In this document: positions 5,701 through 7,612 of the stretch, one piece after another
Layout: each line of letters starts with the position of its first letter
Numbering within the stretch: position 1 is the first letter of the stretch
NCBI GenBank assembly: GCA_011525095.1
Contig: WTIV01000140.1
Coordinates: 1-7,612, forward strand
Direction: 5' to 3'
DNA length: 7,612 bases
Origin: Methanobacteriota archaeon
GTDB lineage: Archaea > Thermoplasmatota > Poseidoniia > Poseidoniales > Poseidoniaceae
Notes under the pieces: generated by a model
Databases searched by the model: none
Told to the model about the DNA's origin: nothing
The model's input: only the letters and a program-made list of their open reading frames with translations
Translations under genes and position numbers: made by a program

Positions 5701-7612
5701 TTCTTACAAATCACAGCATGGTTCTGCCTACTGGCTCAGAAAATGGAAGCAGACAAATCATTGAACTTGACATAAATACCTCAAGAGAAGGCTGGAATAA
5801 TTTAGTAATCAGATGGGAGGCAACATCTATTCTAAATCCAGAGAGAAATATCGACAACAATCAGTTCGACCTTACGATATGGGCGAACAGTCCTCCCGTC
5901 ATCGAGGATATTTTCTGTGACTCTACCCAGTATAGTAGAGGTGACAGATTTGTTTGTAACCTAGAGGCAACCGACGATAGTGGAGTGGTGAATGCTACAA
6001 TCGCTTGGAGAATAACGAACGGAAACAACAGCAGCGAATGGATTGAGCAAGGAACTGGTAGCCAGGATGGTTATCTGTGGTGGACCACAATCGACTTACC
6101 AACAAATGTAGAATTGGGAATGCTTGACATAATGGCAACGACGGTGGATGAGTCCAACATCTCGACCGTCTATGTTGCAAATGGAGTTGCCCAAATCAGA
6201 GATGCTCCTGCGTTTTGGTTCGGAATACACGTTTCTGGTGTAGATGATTCAGAATGGAGTGGAGCTACAATTTTGACGTCATTCCCCAATAAAGGGGTGC
6301 TCAGAGGGCATGTACTTACACTGAAAGCATGTGTTCTAGATCCAGACCATTCAATTGGTTCCCAAACACCGGAATTTAGCGCAACAAGGGGTAATATCGA
6401 CGGCCTAAGTTACGTGGCAGGAAATAGTCCTGAACATCACTGTTACATCGCATCCTTTACTATTCCAACACAAACTAGCTTATCCTCGTTTAAAATCGAG
6501 TTAAGAAATCACGAAGGGGTCTTCATGACCCAGAGAACGATTCAGGTTGCTGATGAGCCTCCTGAAGCGACTATCGAGATAGTAAATGCCCAAAATGAGT
6601 CTGTAGAAAACGTACTCGGAGGAGGGGAAGAATACATACGCGTAACCGTTACTGATTACGATGATTCCATTGATGGGGTCTATGGAGATGTTTCAATTCA
6701 TTGGCCTGGTCAAAGCGCATATTCATTCCCTGTGGAATTTGAAAATGGAATCGCTCTTTTCCCTCTCTCGACTTCAGAGAGTATAGAAACTGGAGATCTA
6801 ATCATCACCGCGAATATCACTGGAGCAAATGGTGCTTCAAGTTCAGCCGCAATTCAGACTCCGATAGTATTGAGCCCTCCTGAAATCTTAGCAATCAACC
6901 TCTGTCAAGAGGGTGTTGAAATCAGTGAATTGATGTTCGGTCAAACCGCTGACGCGGTAGTAAGGGTACGCTCATCGAGGCAGATACAGGATGTGAGCGC
7001 AAGCCTTGAGCAACTTGGCTGGATTGTATCTGCTCCAAATCAAGGGACAACAATTTGTGGAAATGACGTTGCTGAACAAAACGCAGCTTACCACTTTAGA
7101 ATACAACTCGACTCCTCTTTCGTTCCAGGTAATGGCACTTTAGGAGTCAGAGTTATCGACATAGACGAAATTATGTCTGTATCATTCTTGACTTTCGAGT
7201 TCTTACATTCTCCACCTGTAATTACTGTTGACCACCCTGATAACATATCCAATGCTGGGCTTCTCGAAATATTGGTTGAGATGAATGATGCCGATGGAAT
7301 AGACGCTGTTTGTATGGCTGATTACTATCAGGATGGAAATGAAATATATTCTGTAACAGCAAGTGAAGTAATGGATTTAGATGATTCTGGTTTCTGGTCA
7401 AATTCATGGCTATTACCTACTAACATTAGTGGAGAAATCTCATTTGAGTTATCTTGCGAAGACTGGAGTGGTAATCGAGTAAATTACACATCAATGATAT
7501 CTATTGACGAGGCTGTAGAGTGCGTGGAAGACTGCGGACAGATAAAAGAGGAAACACAAGAAACTTCAGAATCATACATCCTACCTATTACGGCAGGAAT
7601 TGGTATTCTAGT
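2715..7612 (+). CDS. Giant secreted TIGR03790-like/PA14/LamG surface protein (3' end cut by window edge)
   Basis: I followed one frame without a stop from ATG 2715 to the right edge: 1632 complete codons. An in-frame GTG at 2703 is an alternative start that adds four residues, and a weak GAGTGA lies before it. Residues 1-20 are a signal peptide (Arg5/Lys6, then ALFLVALFVVSLI). Modules follow in order: N-terminal half of a TIGR03790-like domain (about 70-295), PA14 (about 367-504), LamG-like (about 528-722), a further beta-rich module (about 725-850), C-terminal half of the TIGR03790-like domain (about 860-945), a CARDB-like module (about 955-1055), several Ig/cadherin-like beta-sandwich repeats (about 1057-1600), a short Glu-rich linker with a Cys1603/Cys1607 pair, and the start of a hydrophobic segment (SYILPITAGIGILV) that is probably a membrane anchor. 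The protein is therefore likely held on the outer face of the cell. PA14 and LamG modules usually bind carbohydrate or mediate adhesion; the catalytic role, if any, of the TIGR03790-like part is unknown. Confidence 0.85.
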   Translation, partial: MSQSRKALFLVALFVVSLIQIPNQSNPEQELREQIFNGFSIETDIWNESPLRTVAVPGGFNLSTAVDYSDVGVLINNKSEVSRTIGWAFVTARNISADRVFIFDNSSNPTGETINRNQFNTYFLEPFKVMLSNYNGTDLNYLVTTKGMPLKVSGGNNKASFDQEIALAGGAYDSDIGSDYWSNHNYGPLAGKQMEEFTRDEYGFFLVTRLTGYTVETALDLIEKANNSYGARGTHVLDLATNRNGSGYKFWNDDLYVANTTLNDTMNLPVYFDEETEFVTNVSNVIGYASWGSNDGNWNRNYLSNGGFDTLDNSWSSGSRYWNISAPTVSSGDVFNWSYQTSTKQGGNGAFEAAISASCTQDSGYLRQGIFAEYFDNEGINFNAATMPDLIDRVPDHSRLESSLAYSSSGNPYPGLDDRFKNNWGARFSGLINIPETGNWTFYLNTDDGSELWVNGDSLIQNYGMHGMREYSGSLNLTAGYHDFRIEFFQGGGPHGLRFSWEGPNVSKTTIPSSAFVVQADNIPQSENLIHHWDFEEGTGSISSDSVTNDSNFTLYGMNSTNWRNCVDGNCLWFDGVDDYAKVNVDDWLGNFSISQWVWANTTSLPSYASTFAIDDNAGSNQSFQHMVSGGKWKLHNNQSLTFGDVTAQKWTHLVTVYDAGYVRQYMDGVLVNTNFYPNGSLNNFDLYKIGVNRAGNAYFEGMIDNLMIWDTALENSSITALNRNILNNCTAYSGNGQNVAYLETTHEIPQNFTNHAWNVYAYGKRDGDVFGEYQIQVTSFDSNGSELSYNESSKKEYTTAWNSQTMRFRPHENATFMKIRISLDIVPTSTDGSLFVDSAILRVIRPHMDWVNGSIVETAVSTGARSFNWGTSYGQSLVADILEDGASGIKGYVYEPYLTAVSSPSVLLSSYASGYNLAESYAAANTMTSWMGVVVGDPKMSPYADIVHDIRIIDVRVTENLTINSNCKIEIAIENIGPGIGVGNLKILDKLGSIVLTNHSMVLPTGSENGSRQIIELDINTSREGWNNLVIRWEATSILNPERNIDNNQFDLTIWANSPPVIEDIFCDSTQYSRGDRFVCNLEATDDSGVVNATIAWRITNGNNSSEWIEQGTGSQDGYLWWTTIDLPTNVELGMLDIMATTVDESNISTVYVANGVAQIRDAPAFWFGIHVSGVDDSEWSGATILTSFPNKGVLRGHVLTLKACVLDPDHSIGSQTPEFSATRGNIDGLSYVAGNSPEHHCYIASFTIPTQTSLSSFKIELRNHEGVFMTQRTIQVADEPPEATIEIVNAQNESVENVLGGGEEYIRVTVTDYDDSIDGVYGDVSIHWPGQSAYSFPVEFENGIALFPLSTSESIETGDLIITANITGANGASSSAAIQTPIVLSPPEILAINLCQEGVEISELMFGQTADAVVRVRSSRQIQDVSASLEQLGWIVSAPNQGTTICGNDVAEQNAAYHFRIQLDSSFVPGNGTLGVRVIDIDEIMSVSFLTFEFLHSPPVITVDHPDNISNAGLLEILVEMNDADGIDAVCMADYYQDGNEIYSVTASEVMDLDDSGFWSNSWLLPTNISGEISFELSCEDWSGNRVNYTSMISIDEAVECVEDCGQIKEETQETSESYILPITAGIGIL
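2922..3599 (+). other. N-terminal half of TIGR03790-like domain
   Basis: Residues 70-295 start with DVGVLINNKSEVSRTIGWAF and continue through RNISADRVFIF, YLVTTKGMPLKVSG (141-154) and GYASWGSNDGNW (287-298). This order (a first strand with an asparagine turn, 'arrived at' helix, L-x-Y-L-V-T-T-x-G-x-P, and a G-Y-x-S-W-G strand) is what I recall for the uncharacterised TIGR03790 family found sporadically in bacteria. The matching C-terminal motifs appear only about 565 residues later. The family name is from memory of its motifs, not a search. Confidence 0.6.
3813..4226 (+). other. PA14 domain
   Basis: Residues about 367-504 run from RQGIFAEYFDNEG through NWGARFSGLINIPETGNWTF, LNTDDGSELWVNGD and LTAGYHDFRIEFFQGGGPHG to LRFSWEGP. 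The arrangement (GL-x-x-x-Y-F opening, W-x-a-R-F-x-G, Y/F-x-F-x-x-x-S-D-D-G-S-x-L-W-V/I-N-G, and final L-x-W-x-x-P) is the standard PA14 beta-barrel pattern. PA14 modules in glycosidases and adhesins bind glycans; the acidic TDDG turn is the usual ligand or calcium site. Confidence 0.85.
4296..4880 (+). other. LamG/concanavalin A-like domain
   Basis: Residues about 528-722 open with NLIHHWDFEEGTG, then CLWFDGVDDYAKV, FSISQWVWA, WTHLVTVYDAG, RQYMDGVLV and EGMIDNLMIWDTAL. This is the jelly-roll laminin-G-like signature (yW-x-F-d-e-g-x-G, l-x-F-d-G-x-d-D-y-v, W-t-H-v-v-x-v-y-d, x-v-Y-v-D-G, a-G-x-I-D-d-v-r-I-w-d-r-A-L). Such domains bind carbohydrates or act as adhesion modules. Confidence 0.85.
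5292..5549 (+). other. C-terminal half of TIGR03790-like domain
   Basis: Residues about 860-945 contain STGARSFNWG, QSLVADILEDGASGIKGYVY, EPYLTAVSSPSVLLSSYASG, YNLAESYAAANTMTSWMGVV and VGDPKMSPYA. The sequence of G-A-x-G-x-x-G-y-v-x-E-P-y, an aromatic G-y-x-l-A-E-s stretch, W-M-x-v-V-x-G-D-P and P-Y/F is the closing part of TIGR03790-like proteins. It would complete the fold begun at residues 70-295, with the PA14 and LamG modules lying between. Confidence 0.6.
5562..7544 (+). other. Beta-sandwich stalk (CARDB-like plus Ig/cadherin-like repeats)
   Basis: Residues about 950-1610 hold no enzyme motif that I recognise. The first module (about 955-1055; CKIEIAIENIGPGIGVGNLK, later NPERNIDNNQFDLTIWAN) looks like CARDB, with the typical D/E-x-x-x-x-N-N-x-x ending. 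Later modules start with S-P-P-x-I or D-x-P-P-x-x motifs (NSPPVIEDIFC at 1058, ADEPPEATIE, LSPPEILAINLC, HSPPVITVDH) and contain V-x-D-x-D-D/G-I turns, as in Ig-like and cadherin-like surface stalks. Paired cysteines in several modules may form disulfides. The likely role is to project the N-terminal modules away from the cell. Confidence 0.65.

Noticed and set aside
3806..6180. Several short minus-strand open frames inside the giant gene
   Set aside because: They lie antisense to an uninterrupted frame with PA14 and LamG motifs; none has a start signal or recognisable product.
1..7612. Search for tRNA, rRNA, CRISPR repeats, insertion sequences or phage genes
   Set aside because: I saw no cloverleaf-like sequence, regularly spaced repeats, terminal inverted repeats or transposase/integrase motifs.

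Overview
The window looks like a fragment of an uncultivated marine euryarchaeon, most plausibly Marine Group II / Poseidoniales. The signs are a recognisable archaeal Hjc-type Holliday junction resolvase, an archaeal DacZ-type diadenylate cyclase, TATA-like boxes placed for nearly leaderless transcripts, moderate-to-low GC, and a very large secreted multidomain protein rich in N-glycosylation sequons. The lineage is an inference from gene content and style; no rRNA or other marker is present.

Layout. (1) Positions 1-326, minus strand: the 5' part of an hjc-like gene that runs off the left edge. (2) Positions 391-1125, plus strand: a RuvC/RNase H-fold-like protein of uncertain function, divergent from hjc across a 64-bp gap with one nearly central TATA-like element. 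(3) Positions 1112-2596, minus strand: a two-gene operon, macro-domain protein first and diadenylate cyclase (dacZ) second, separated by 9 bp with a Shine-Dalgarno overlapping the upstream stop codon. The dacZ 3' end overlaps the 3' end of the RuvC-like gene by 14 bp, and that overlap is itself a small palindrome holding both TAA stops. (4) From 2715 to the right edge, plus strand: one open reading frame of more than 1630 codons with no stop. It encodes a secreted protein with a TIGR03790-like domain interrupted by PA14 and LamG-like modules, then a long beta-sandwich stalk and the beginning of a C-terminal membrane anchor.

How the genes may work together. The left third suggests DNA repair or recombination (a resolvase plus a second nuclease-fold protein). 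The central operon pairs an ADP-ribose-type ligand-binding macro domain with synthesis of the nucleotide second messenger c-di-AMP. The right two thirds encode a cell-surface protein probably involved in binding or processing glycans or particles. No tRNA, rRNA, CRISPR array, insertion sequence or phage gene was seen. No stretch above 300 bases lacks a gene; the only gaps are 327-390 and 2597-2714, both divergent promoter regions. The most unusual features are the split-domain architecture of the giant protein, the macro-dacZ coupling, and the compact back-to-back arrangement of the two nuclease-fold genes.
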